Assembly (NCBI GenBank): GCA_017626655.1
Contig: JAGAIH010000307.1
Coordinates: 1-13,002, forward strand
Source: Clostridia bacterium
GTDB taxonomy: Bacteria; Bacillota_A; Clostridia; Oscillospirales; CAG-272
Length of the DNA: 13,002 bases
Reading direction: 5' to 3'
Under the pieces are notes generated by a model. The model worked only from the letters and a program-made list of their open reading frames with translations, was not told the origin of the DNA and did not search any database. Position numbers and translations under genes: made by a program. Of this stretch, positions 1 through 7,708 are shown piece by piece. The first letter of the stretch is position 1; every line of letters starts with the position of its first letter.

Positions 1-297
1 GGGGGCTTCGGCTCCCTCGGCGGAGGTCTCGGCGGCTTGGGCGGCGGGGGCCTTGACCTTGACCTTGCGGGGGGACAAGAGCAGGATAAAGGCAGACAGG
101 ACCAGCGCGATCCCCAGACCGATGAGCAGGATATGGTTACGGAGGCCGTACTTGACCACCAGATCCACCAGCTTCTCAAGGCCCTTGCCCTCCACCTTGA
201 AGTTGGAGGGAATGTCAAAGGCCAAGGCGACGGCGGTCAGGACGGTCAGGGCCAGGCCTGCCAGTAGGGTGATGACGCCCCAGATCCGTTTTCCCAT
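1..297 (-). CDS. Small two-helix membrane protein, C-terminus cut by window edge
   Basis: I do not recognise a family. The frame opens with ATG at 297 and stays open for 99 codons to the left edge, so the C-terminus is missing. The start is supported by a strong Shine-Dalgarno site (GAGGAGGGA) about 6 nt upstream and by an extended -10 promoter at 354-382. Two hydrophobic segments are visible, about residues 6-26 and 56-75, separated by a roughly 30-residue polar loop containing NFKVEGKGLEKLV. After the second helix comes a basic stretch (SPRKVKVK), then an Ala/Glu/Pro-rich tail that looks disordered. By the positive-inside rule the basic tail should be cytoplasmic, with both termini inside. 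It lies beyond the polysaccharide operon's terminator and has its own promoter, so it is probably a separate transcription unit. Function unknown. Confidence 0.75.
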   Translation of the reverse strand, partial: MGKRIWGVITLLAGLALTVLTAVALAFDIPSNFKVEGKGLEKLVDLVVKYGLRNHILLIGLGIALVLSAFILLLSPRKVKVKAPAAQAAETSAEGAEAP

Positions 298-316
298 ATG
301 CTTCCCTCCTCTCGGC

Positions 317-336
317 CCGAGGCTGTGCCGCCTCGG
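317..336 (-). other. Short hairpin in the 5' leader of the small membrane-protein gene
   Basis: The complementary arms CCGAGGC and GCCTCGG (7 bp) enclose a 6-nt loop. They lie between the predicted transcription start (about 347) and the Shine-Dalgarno site of the gene starting at 297. The following GGGCCGAGAGG could compete for the GCCTCGG arm, so alternative folds near the ribosome site are possible. No riboswitch class is recognised, and the hairpin may have no function. Confidence 0.35.
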
Positions 337-353
337 AAATAGTCTCTATCGGT

Positions 354-382
354 ATTATAGCACAGATTCCTCAAAAAAGCAA
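354..382 (-). promoter_or_regulatory. Extended -10 sigma-A-type promoter
   Basis: On the minus strand there is a perfect TATAAT (359-354) preceded by TGC, giving the extended -10 motif TGnTATAAT. Seventeen nucleotides further upstream lies TTGCTT (382-377), a partial -35. The start of transcription would be near 347, giving a leader of about 50 nt before the ATG at 297. The -35 overlaps the T-tract of the preceding terminator, so termination of the polysaccharide operon and initiation of the next gene share the same bases. Confidence 0.75.
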
Positions 383-409
383 TAGGCTACGGGAAATTCC
401 GTAGCCTAT
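373..409 (-). terminator. Rho-independent terminator of the polysaccharide operon
   Basis: A perfect 11-bp stem (arms 399-409 and 382-392, read on the minus strand as ATAGGCTACGG and CCGTAGCCTAT) encloses a 6-nt loop and is followed by TGC and six Ts (378-373). It begins only 7 nt after the stop codon of the UDP-glucose dehydrogenase gene. The other strand has no T-tract, so it works only for minus-strand transcripts and marks the 3' end of the operon. Confidence 0.93.
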
Positions 410-416
410 ACATTGT

Positions 417-1649
417 TCAATCCCTGAAATAGAGATCGCGGGTGTAGACCTTATCCAACACGTCCTCCAGGGAGCTGTCGTAGCGGTTGGCGATGATGAC
501 GTGGCTCTCGGCCTTGAAGTGGGCCAGGTCGTTGACCACCTCACTGCCGAAGAAGGTCACGCCGTTCTCCAGGGTAGGCTCGTAGATGATGACGGTAGCG
601 CCCTTGGCCTTGATGCGCTTCATGACGCCCTGGATGGAGCTTTGGCGGAAGTTGTCGGAATTGCTCTTCATGGTCAGGCGGTAGACGCCCACCACCACGT
701 TCTGCTCGCGGTCGGCGTCCCAGGCCGCAGAGGCCTCGTAGTAGCCCGCCTTTTGCAGGACTCGGTCGGCGATGAAGTCCTTACGGGTGCGGTTGGCCTC
801 CACGATGGCGTGGATGATGTTCTCGGGGACGTCCTCGTAGTTGGCCAGGAGCTGCTTTGTGTCCTTGGGCAGGCAGTAGCCGCCGTAGCCGAAGGAGGGG
901 TTGTTGTAGTGGTCTCCGATGCGGGGGTCCAGGCAGACCCCGTTGATGATATCGCGGGTGTTCAGGCCCTTGACCTCGGCATAGGTGTCTAGCTCATTGA
1001 AGTAGGACACCCGGAGGGCCAGGTAGGTGTTGGCGAAGAGCTTGACGGCCTCGGCCTCGGTGAAGCCCATGATGAGAGTAGGGATCTCCTCCTTGATCGC
1101 GCCCTCCCGCAAAAGACCCGCGAAGGTCTCGGCGGCGGCCACGAGGCGGGGAGAGGCGGGATCGGTACCCACCACGATGCGGCTGGGGTAGAGATTATCG
1201 TAAAGAGCCTTGCTCTCGCGGAGAAACTCGGGGGAGAACAGGATGTTGTCCGAGCCCGTCTTCTCGCGGATATGGACGGTGTAGCCCACGGGGATGGTGG
1301 ACTTGATGACCATGATGGCGTTTGGGTTGGCCTTCATCACCAGGTCAATGACCGTCTCCACGGCAGAGGTGTCGAAGAAATTCTTTTGGGGGTCGTAGTT
1401 GGTAGGGGCGGCGATGACCACGAAGTCAGCGTCCCTGTAGGCGGCCTCGGCGTCCAGGGTGGCGGTAAGGTCCAGCTCCTTGGCGGTCAAATACTCCTCG
1501 ATCTCCTTATCCTGGATGGGGGACCGACGGCGGTTCAGCATCTCCACCTTCTCGGGGATGATATCCACGGCGGTAACGGTGTGGTGCTGTGCCAGCAATA
1601 CGGCGATGGACAGGCCGACGTAGCCTGTTCCGGCGACGGCGATCTTCAT
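417..1649 (-). CDS. ugd: UDP-glucose 6-dehydrogenase
   Basis: Cytosolic enzyme that oxidises UDP-glucose to UDP-glucuronate with two NAD+, supplying the uronic-acid precursor of capsules. At 410 residues it is near the length of the short Gram-positive (HasB/Cap) enzymes. The N-terminal Rossmann motif GTGYVG is at residues 7-12, STIPVG at 117-122 and SPEFLRES at 139-146. Lys203 and Asn207 lie in VKLFANTYL, and the catalytic cysteine is Cys259 in [11 protein letters not shown], with Asp263 following. These positions sit one residue before the known S. pyogenes catalytic residues (Lys204, Asn208, Cys260, Asp264), so the enzyme should be active. The ATG at 1649 is preceded by GGAGG about 8 nt upstream. 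It is the last gene of the operon, 17 nt after the epimerase gene whose substrate it makes, and 7 nt before the terminator. Confidence 0.95.
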   Translation of the reverse strand: MKIAVAGTGYVGLSIAVLLAQHHTVTAVDIIPEKVEMLNRRRSPIQDKEIEEYLTAKELDLTATLDAEAAYRDADFVVIAAPTNYDPQKNFFDTSAVETVIDLVMKANPNAIMVIKSTIPVGYTVHIREKTGSDNILFSPEFLRESKALYDNLYPSRIVVGTDPASPRLVAAAETFAGLLREGAIKEEIPTLIMGFTEAEAVKLFANTYLALRVSYFNELDTYAEVKGLNTRDIINGVCLDPRIGDHYNNPSFGYGGYCLPKDTKQLLANYEDVPENIIHAIVEANRTRKDFIADRVLQKAGYYEASAAWDADREQNVVVGVYRLTMKSNSDNFRQSSIQGVMKRIKAKGATVIIYEPTLENGVTFFGSEVVNDLAHFKAESHVIIANRYDSSLEDVLDKVYTRDLYFRD

Positions 1650-1666
1650 AGGGGCATCCTCCGTTT

Positions 1667-2740
1667 TCAGATCTTGTAGAAGGCCTTATACCACTCGGCG
1701 AAGCGGCGCAGGCCCTCACGCAGGGGGGTAGCGGGCTTGAAGCCCAGGTCGGCCTCCAGGGCAGAGGTGTCGGCATAGGTCACGGGGACGTCGCCGGCCT
1801 GCATGGGGACCAGCTTTTTATGGGCCTCAAAATCGTAGTCGGCGGGCAGAACCTCGGCGCGGATCAGCTCCTGCTGGAGGATGTCCACGAAGTCCAGAAG
1901 GTTTTCGGGACTGCTGTTGCCGATATTGTAGACGCGGTAGGGGGGAATGGGCAGGCCGTCCTCGCCGCACTGCTTCTCGGGGGCGTGGGTCATGACCCGT
2001 CGGACGCCCTCCACGATATCGTCCACGTAGGTGAAGTCCCGCTTGCAGTTACCGTAGTTGAAGATTTCGATGGTATCCCCGCGGAGGAGCTTATTGGTGA
2101 AGCCGAAGTAGGCCATATCGGGACGTCCTGCGGGGCCGTAGACCGTGAAGAAGCGCAGGCCCGTGGAGGGGATGTTGTAGAGCTTGGAGTAGGCATGGGC
2201 CATGAGCTCGTTGGATTTCTTGGTGGCGGCGTAGAGGGAGACGGGGTTGTCCACCTTGTCCTCGGTGGAGTAGGGCACCTTCTTGTTGGAGCCGTAGACC
2301 GAGGAGGAGGAGGCGTAGACCAGATGCTCCACGGGGTAGTGGCGGCAGGCCTCCAGGATGTTGTAGAAGCCGATGATGTTGGCCTCGATGTAGGCGTCGG
2401 GGTTGGTGATGGAGTAGCGCACGCCCGCCTGGGCGGCCAGGTTGACCACCACCGAGAAGCCGTACCGGGCGAAAAGGGAGTCGATCAGCGCCTTATCCGC
2501 CAGGTTGCCCTTGACAAAGATCCACTTGGAATCGGGGTGCTTCTCCGCCTCGGCGGCGATCTCCCCCAGTCGGTAGTCCTTGAGGGCGGGGTCGTAGTAG
2601 TCGTTGCAGTTATCCAGACCGACGATGGTCACAGCCTCCTCGCCGCGGAGCAGCTCCAGGACGAGGTTGGCGCCGATGAAGCCGGCGGCGCCGGTGACCA
2701 GGACAGTCTTATGGGTTAATGATACGTTGGACGCAAGCAT
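1667..2740 (-). CDS. UDP-glucuronate 4-epimerase (extended SDR family)
   Basis: Predicted to interconvert UDP-glucuronate and UDP-galacturonate in the cytosol, using tightly bound NAD+. The protein is 357 residues, normal for the family. The Rossmann motif GAAGFIG is at residues 17-23. [14 protein letters not shown] (41-54) is a segment typical of the glucuronate-specific branch rather than of GalE. The catalytic Ser/Tyr/Lys are seen as SSSS (144-147), Tyr170 and Lys174 (YAATK). [15 protein letters not shown] (196-210) is also characteristic. The ATG at 2740 follows AAAGGA, which overlaps the TAA stop of the permease gene 11 nt upstream, so translation is probably coupled. With the dehydrogenase gene next to it, this gives a two-step route from UDP-glucose to UDP-galacturonate. 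A related 4-epimerase specificity cannot be excluded from sequence alone. Confidence 0.9.
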   Translation of the reverse strand: MLASNVSLTHKTVLVTGAAGFIGANLVLELLRGEEAVTIVGLDNCNDYYDPALKDYRLGEIAAEAEKHPDSKWIFVKGNLADKALIDSLFARYGFSVVVNLAAQAGVRYSITNPDAYIEANIIGFYNILEACRHYPVEHLVYASSSSVYGSNKKVPYSTEDKVDNPVSLYAATKKSNELMAHAYSKLYNIPSTGLRFFTVYGPAGRPDMAYFGFTNKLLRGDTIEIFNYGNCKRDFTYVDDIVEGVRRVMTHAPEKQCGEDGLPIPPYRVYNIGNSSPENLLDFVDILQQELIRAEVLPADYDFEAHKKLVPMQAGDVPVTYADTSALEADLGFKPATPLREGLRRFAEWYKAFYKI

Positions 2741-2751
2741 AAAAAGTTCCT

Positions 2752-4344
2752 TTACTCTTTGGATTTTTTCATCTCGAACACGGCCTTGACCGCGATGTTC
2801 ACCACCAGGATCATGAGGGATACCACGGCGGCGTATTCCATCTGTGCCTGGGCCTCAAACTGGTTGATCATGAGGGCGATGGGCTTGTTGACGGTATTCG
2901 CCAGGAAGGATACGGCGGAGATGGTCATCATGCCGTTGACGAAGAAGTAGGCGAACATTTCTCCAATGGTGGAGCGGCAGCGGGGGACAAAGACGTTCAG
3001 AAGAAGGCGCCTGCGTCCAAAGCCCAGGGTAGCCGCCACGGACTCCAGATTCTCGTTCATTTTGGAGAAGGAGGTATAGATCATCAGGTAGGGCGAGGAG
3101 AAAAAGTGAATGATATTGACCAGAATGAGGATGAAGATGGTTCCGTAGATGGGCGAGCCCTTGAACAGCAGGACGTAGGACAGACCCAGCACCACGCCGG
3201 GGATCGCGCCCGTGGACATGGCAATCAGGTGGAGGACGCGGCCGATCTTGCCCGCGTGACGGGCGGTGAAATAGGCCAGAAGCACACCCAGCACCACGCC
3301 GATCACGGCAACCGCCACCGACATCACCACCGAATTGATCAGGTACCGTCCCCCTCCCGCCTGTACCGTGCGGACAAAGTTATCCAGGGTCAGGGTCATA
3401 TCCGAGGGATACTTTCTGACAAAGGCCAGCACGCAGAAGGACAGGATGGGCAGAAGGCTGAAAACGGTCAGCGCGGCGGTTATGACAAAGGCGCCGACAT
3501 CCCGCTTGCGGGACGGATTGATACGGAAGGGGCGGGTCACGAAGGAAGAGGACGCATTGTTCTTACTGATTACGTCCACCAGAAACGCCACCAGCGCGGG
3601 GACCAGCAAAATCGAGCCGTACACACACCCCTTGCCGAAATCCAGCTGACCGATGACCTCCTGATACATGAGAACGGGCAGAGTCTTGAACTTACCTCCC
3701 ACCATAAGGGGGACACCGTAATCCGTAAAGGACAGGGTAAAGACCGAGAAGGCGGTGGCGATCAGGGGCTTACGCAGATAGGGCAGGGTGATGGCGGCGA
3801 ACTGCCTGTGGCGGGGGATGCCCAGAACGTGGGCCGCGTCGTAGGGAGAGCTATCCTCGAATCGGAGGATGTTCACCATCATAAGAAAGGCCACGGGGAG
3901 GGAGTACATGACCGAGGCGTAGACGATTCCCGTTAGGCCGTAGATTCCGCCCGAGGGGAGACCGAAGAGGTTGGTGAGGAGTCCGTTATTGCCACCCAGC
4001 AGAACCGCGCCCATACCCAGGGACACCGAGGGAATGAGCATGGGCAGAGTGAGCAGAACGCGGAATACCCCCTTACCGGGGAGGGCGGTCCGCTCCAGGC
4101 ACCAGGCCAGCACATACGCCAGGGCAAGGGAAATCACCGTGGTCAAGGTGGAGGCGACCACCGAATTCAAAAGGGCGGTGAAAAAGGATTCCCTTTCAAA
4201 GACCTGTCGGATGCTTTCCCCATCCATAGAGGCGAACATATAGCCGAGGGGAGCGACCACCAAAAGAAGCAGGACGGCCGTCAGCACCCCGGGGATCAGC
4301 CAGATCTGGGAGATCAGAGGTTTGATTCGCTTCTCTTTTGTCAT
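2752..4344 (-). CDS. ABC transporter permease, fused two-domain (Fe3+/2-aminoethylphosphonate-type)
   Basis: Inner-membrane subunit of a binding-protein-dependent importer, 530 residues, with two BPD_transp_1 permease domains in one chain, as in FbpB/AfuB-type proteins. I expect about 12 transmembrane helices. Each half carries an EAA-type loop that contacts the ATPase: around residues 168-188 (YDAAHVLGIPRHRQFAAITLP) and 434-454 (ESVAATLGFGRRRLLLNVFVP). FTDYGVPLMVGG (206-217) is the segment that in this family follows the first EAA loop. Because both halves are fused, a homodimeric ATPase would serve one permease chain. The ATG at 4344 overlaps the ATPase stop by 4 nt (ATGA) and follows GGAGG. 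The TAA at 2752-2754 overlaps the ribosome site of the epimerase gene. Substrate unknown. The family label reflects architecture, not demonstrated iron or phosphonate transport. Confidence 0.9.
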   Translation of the reverse strand: MTKEKRIKPLISQIWLIPGVLTAVLLLLVVAPLGYMFASMDGESIRQVFERESFFTALLNSVVASTLTTVISLALAYVLAWCLERTALPGKGVFRVLLTLPMLIPSVSLGMGAVLLGGNNGLLTNLFGLPSGGIYGLTGIVYASVMYSLPVAFLMMVNILRFEDSSPYDAAHVLGIPRHRQFAAITLPYLRKPLIATAFSVFTLSFTDYGVPLMVGGKFKTLPVLMYQEVIGQLDFGKGCVYGSILLVPALVAFLVDVISKNNASSSFVTRPFRINPSRKRDVGAFVITAALTVFSLLPILSFCVLAFVRKYPSDMTLTLDNFVRTVQAGGGRYLINSVVMSVAVAVIGVVLGVLLAYFTARHAGKIGRVLHLIAMSTGAIPGVVLGLSYVLLFKGSPIYGTIFILILVNIIHFFSSPYLMIYTSFSKMNENLESVAATLGFGRRRLLLNVFVPRCRSTIGEMFAYFFVNGMMTISAVSFLANTVNKPIALMINQFEAQAQMEYAAVVSLMILVVNIAVKAVFEMKKSKE

Positions 4345-5108
4345 GAATCCATCCTCCGGAAGCGCTCCAGGTCACGGATCTTCATGGACAGGTTCTCGCC
4401 CACGAATCGGCGGACGAATTCGGTTTTGGGATGGTCGATCAGCTCCTCGGGGGTATCCAGCTGCTCGATCTGACCGCCGTTCATGACCATGATGCGGTCC
4501 GACATGGCGAAGGCCTCCTCCTGGTCGTGGGTGACGTAGATCATGGTCACCCCCGACTCGGCCTGGAGGGCTTTGATCTCCTTGCGCATCAGCAGGCGGG
4601 TGGAGACGTCCAGGGCGGACAGGGGCTCGTCGAAGAGGATCACGTCGGGCTTCAGCACCATGGTGCGGGCGATGGCGACGCGCTGCTGCTGACCACCCGA
4701 CAGGGAGGCGGGCTTTTTGTCCTTCAGCTCCCACAGGCCCATGCGGCGGAGCAGTTCCTCGGCGGTTTTCTGATAGTCGGGGATCTTATGGACCTTCATG
4801 GCGTAGGTGACGTTACCAAAGACCGTCATATTCTCAAAGAGCGCGTAATTCTGGAAAACGATGCCCATGCCGCGATGGTAGGGCGGAATGCCCGTGACGT
4901 CCTTTCCCTGCTTGCGGATCACTCCCGAGGTGGGGGTCAGCACGCCGATCAGCATACGCAGAAGCGTGGTTTTTCCGCAGCCCGACGCGCCCAAAACCGA
5001 GAGAAACTCCCCCTCGTACACGTCAAAGCTGATATCCCGCACCACCGAAACCCCGGCCTCGTATTGCATACCCAGGTTTTCGATCTCCAATATTTTGGTC
5101 TGGTTCAT
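4341..5108 (-). CDS. ABC transporter ATP-binding protein, short form without TOBE domain
   Basis: Cytoplasmic ATPase that energises the adjacent permease. All nucleotide-binding motifs are intact: Walker A GASGCGKT (40-47), Q-loop Gln86 (VFQNYALF), signature LSGGQ (136-140), Walker B VILFDEP (156-162), D-loop SALD (164-167) and switch His194 (YVTHDQEEAF). The sequence best fits the PotA/FbpC/PhnT group. That group usually has about 350 residues with a C-terminal TOBE regulatory domain, whereas this protein stops at 255, just after the ATPase core (VRRFVGENLS at about 232-241). The stop is not a frameshift scar: it overlaps the permease ATG (ATGA) in a normal operon junction. The ATG at 5108 follows AAAGGA about 7 nt upstream. 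Confidence 0.93.
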   Translation of the reverse strand: MNQTKILEIENLGMQYEAGVSVVRDISFDVYEGEFLSVLGASGCGKTTLLRMLIGVLTPTSGVIRKQGKDVTGIPPYHRGMGIVFQNYALFENMTVFGNVTYAMKVHKIPDYQKTAEELLRRMGLWELKDKKPASLSGGQQQRVAIARTMVLKPDVILFDEPLSALDVSTRLLMRKEIKALQAESGVTMIYVTHDQEEAFAMSDRIMVMNGGQIEQLDTPEELIDHPKTEFVRRFVGENLSMKIRDLERFRRMDS

Positions 5109-5139
5109 AGCTTTTCCTTTCGTCGGAACTCTTCGGCAA

Positions 5140-6132
5140 TCAGTGGGTCCACTTCGCCAGCAGGCGCTCCTTGGTGGCGGCGGTGTCGCCGCTCATGTCG
5201 CAGTAGGATATATTCTCGGGGTAGTTCTCCACCGAAAAGCTCTTGCCCCCGTAGATCGCCTCGGGGTAGAACAGCTCGCAGTTGAGGTAGCCGTAGGTGC
5301 CGTACAGGTAGTCGAAGACCTCCTTGACAGCGGGGCGGGTCTCCTTGCCCTTGATCATGCCTTGACCGTACAGGGCGTAGGGCGCGCCCTCCTCAAAGAA
5401 GAGGATCTCCAGCTGGGTGCCGTCGTTGATGGCCTTGACCGCGGTACCGATGATGCCCAGGCCAATGGCGACCTCTCCCTGGATCAGGGCATTGACGGGG
5501 CCCGAGCCCGAGGAGGTGAACTGCAGGATGTTCTCCGAAAGCTTATCGAAATAAGCAAAGGCCTCATCCTCGCCACGCTGATTGACCATGGCCAACAGGA
5601 ACATATACCCCGTACCCGAGGAGGTGGGGTTAGGCATGGAGATCAGGTCGCGGTACTTGGGATCCAGCAGGTCGTCGTAGCAGGTAGGCTTGTCCAGACC
5701 GTGCTTTTCCAGGACGGCGGGATTGATGATGATGGCGCCGCCGTTGCGGTAGTCGGGCATATAGGAACTGCTCTTGACCGTATCCTCCACGAACACTGAG
5801 AAATCGTAGGCAGAAAGATCCGCCAGAAGTCCCTCGCTCTCCAGCTTTTGGAGGTAGGTATACTCCAGGTCGTAGGTAATATCGCAGTCGGTGGTAGCGC
5901 CCTCGGCCATGAGTCTGGCGGCCTGGTTCCCCGTGGGCATATACTCGATCACGATGTTATACTGGGGAAACTGCTCGGTCAGGCACTGCCGCATATGCTC
6001 TACGCGGTAGTCCTCGGCGCTGGTGTAGATGAGGACCCGCTCCTTGGCGGGACCGCAGGCCACCGACAGCGAGGTAATCAGCAAGAGAAATGCAAGCAGG
6101 ACCGTAATTCTTTTGACAAAAACTGATCTCAT
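5140..6132 (-). CDS. Substrate-binding lipoprotein of the ABC importer
   Basis: Extracellular solute-binding lipoprotein feeding the permease and ATPase encoded just downstream. I place the start at ATG 6132 (330 residues), because the in-frame GTG 18 nt upstream would place the ribosome site AAAGGA (6144-6139) inside the coding region. The N-terminus is basic (MRSVFVKR), then a hydrophobic core (ITVLLAFLLLITSLS) and VAC, putting the lipid-anchored cysteine at Cys26. Mature-protein landmarks: VLIYTSAEDYR (33-43), the probable ligand-loop segments PTSSGTGY (169-176) and SSGSGPVNALIQGEVAIG (207-224), and a tyrosine-rich C-terminal region. The fold is the type II periplasmic-binding class that includes Fe(3+), polyamine and 2-aminoethylphosphonate binders. 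No adjacent Tyr-Tyr pair of the kind that ligates Fe(3+) in FbpA-like proteins is present, so a non-iron ligand is plausible. Ligand unknown. Confidence 0.88.
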   Translation of the reverse strand: MRSVFVKRITVLLAFLLLITSLSVACGPAKERVLIYTSAEDYRVEHMRQCLTEQFPQYNIVIEYMPTGNQAARLMAEGATTDCDITYDLEYTYLQKLESEGLLADLSAYDFSVFVEDTVKSSSYMPDYRNGGAIIINPAVLEKHGLDKPTCYDDLLDPKYRDLISMPNPTSSGTGYMFLLAMVNQRGEDEAFAYFDKLSENILQFTSSGSGPVNALIQGEVAIGLGIIGTAVKAINDGTQLEILFFEEGAPYALYGQGMIKGKETRPAVKEVFDYLYGTYGYLNCELFYPEAIYGGKSFSVENYPENISYCDMSGDTAATKERLLAKWTH

Positions 6133-6138
6133 AATATT

Positions 6139-6144
6139 TCCTTT
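6139..6144 (-). promoter_or_regulatory. Ribosome binding site fixing the binding-protein start
   Basis: AAAGGA lies 6 nt before ATG 6132. An in-frame GTG at 6150 would have this site within its own codons and has no comparable site at the right distance, so the ATG is preferred. With this start the signal peptide has the usual short basic n-region. Confidence 0.8.
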
Positions 6145-6184
6145 CCCCACAAAGGGTCTTTCGTTCTCCCCTCATGGAACGCGC

Positions 6185-7708
6185 TTACTTGCGCCTACGC
6201 AGTACCCGTCCGAACATACCCAGCACATTGCTTTTTTCGCTTTGATTCATACCGAACCAGAGCAGGAATACGGCATAGACCGCAATGTAGGCGACACACT
6301 TGATCAGGAACATGACCATGGTATCCGGCAGGAAAATGGCCAGGGGGACACAAAGGGTTGCTGCCAGAAGGCCGGCGGGGAGGATTCCCTTGAAAATGCC
6401 CCAGAACATCCGCCCGATCTCAATATGGAACGCCCTCGCGTAGTAGATATTCATCAGGAAGCCGTGTCCCACGATCAAGGAGGCCACGGTGCCAATGGCC
6501 GCGCCCCAGAAACCCATGGAGCGGATGAGAAACAGAGAGACGATAACATTGAGCACCGCCATGACCACCAGGATTACCGAGCGATAGATGCGCTTCAGGG
6601 CCGCGTCCAGAATGGCGATTGCCGCGTTCTGCACCAAGGGAACAGTCACGGGGATCATCAGCATCAAGATCACCCAATAAGCGTCCAGATATTGCGAGCC
6701 GATCCAGATAGTTATGAAATTTCTTCCGAACAGGGCAAAGCCGCAGATACAGGCGACAGCGATCATGGCCTGGTAGCGGCCGGGATGGACAATGAAGTCG
6801 GTCAGTTCCCGCCCCGAGGCGTTCTGGGTCACCAGTCTCGTGGCCTTGGGTACGAACACGCCGGACAGCGCCGACACCAAAGAATTATAGACCGAGTAGA
6901 CCGCCAGGGCGGAGGAATACATGGTAATGATTTGTTTTTCGGTCACATAGGCACCCAGGATCATGGTATCCACGTTGTTGTTCACCTGGTTGACCACGGC
7001 CTGCAACAGAATTGACGCGCCGAAGGCCATAATCTCTCTCATCTGAGCCATATCCAGGAAGTAGAATTTCGGCATTTCCTTGAGGACAGCCAGGGCATAC
7101 ACCGCTGTGAACAGGAAGGTCACCGCGGCCAGGATCAGATCCACCGTGACAACCGCAATCACGCCGAAGCCGCAGGACAGGAGAGTCACCAGCAGGACGA
7201 CCTTCAGAACACTTTTCAGGAGGGGAATCCCCGAGCTGACAGCGAAGCGCTCGTGTCCGAGCAGGCAGCCGCTGAAGGCATCGGTCAGCATATGCAGGAC
7301 AGTTGCCAGCACGTACAGCACGAACAGGAGCTGCCCGACCTCGATGGACTCCTCGGGATAGGTATTCCCATACATACCGGGAATCAGGTGATACATGACC
7401 GCTCCCGCCACCGCCACGACGGCAGACATGATGACCGAAGCCAGCAAAGCGTGGGCGATCGTGTTTCGCTTATCCTTCTCGGTGTAGTCCTCCAGGGTCT
7501 GGCATTTGACGATACTGCGGGTGACGATGGTTGAAATACCCAGGTGGAACATAGTCAGGGGACCCGCGAAGGAGTGGATGACCTTATACAGGCTGTAGTC
7601 CAGATCTCCCAGGGAACGGATCAGGAAGGGGGTCAGGAAGATGTTGACCACCAGGCCCATGATCAGATTCAGGTAAGAAAGGATGATACCGATCTTTTTC
7701 TGGCTCAT
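6185..7708 (-). CDS. Wzx-type polysaccharide flippase
   Basis: Integral membrane protein of 507 residues, the usual size for oligosaccharide flippases of the MOP/MATE superfamily (polysaccharide synthesis family). It is predicted to move the undecaprenyl-linked repeat unit from the cytoplasmic to the outer face of the membrane. Hydrophobic helices run along the whole length (I estimate 12-14), with the family-like N-terminus ILSYLNLIMGLVVNIFLTPF at residues 9-28 and LIRSLGDLDYSLYKV just after. The tail is basic (LGMFGRVLRRRK), consistent with a cytoplasmic C-terminus. The ATG at 7708 overlaps the TGA of the iron-sulfur protein gene by 4 nt and follows GGGAGGGA. The stop lies 52 nt before the binding-protein start. 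Assignment to Wzx rather than another MOP exporter rests on the surrounding glycosyltransferases and nucleotide-sugar genes. Confidence 0.9.
   Translation of the reverse strand: MSQKKIGIILSYLNLIMGLVVNIFLTPFLIRSLGDLDYSLYKVIHSFAGPLTMFHLGISTIVTRSIVKCQTLEDYTEKDKRNTIAHALLASVIMSAVVAVAGAVMYHLIPGMYGNTYPEESIEVGQLLFVLYVLATVLHMLTDAFSGCLLGHERFAVSSGIPLLKSVLKVVLLVTLLSCGFGVIAVVTVDLILAAVTFLFTAVYALAVLKEMPKFYFLDMAQMREIMAFGASILLQAVVNQVNNNVDTMILGAYVTEKQIITMYSSALAVYSVYNSLVSALSGVFVPKATRLVTQNASGRELTDFIVHPGRYQAMIAVACICGFALFGRNFITIWIGSQYLDAYWVILMLMIPVTVPLVQNAAIAILDAALKRIYRSVILVVMAVLNVIVSLFLIRSMGFWGAAIGTVASLIVGHGFLMNIYYARAFHIEIGRMFWGIFKGILPAGLLAATLCVPLAIFLPDTMVMFLIKCVAYIAVYAVFLLWFGMNQSEKSNVLGMFGRVLRRRK

Noticed and set aside
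1820..2719. 299-codon plus-strand open frame opposite the epimerase gene
   Set aside because: Val/Gly/Asp repetitive translation typical of an antisense shadow of a GC-rich gene; the minus strand encodes a full-length epimerase with catalytic residues.
3106..3936. 276-codon plus-strand open frame opposite the permease gene
   Set aside because: His/Gln/Asp-rich shadow without domain features; the permease gene covers the whole stretch.
6133..6150. GTG start at 6150 for the binding lipoprotein
   Set aside because: It would include the AAAGGA ribosome site of ATG 6132 as coding sequence and lengthen the signal peptide without support.
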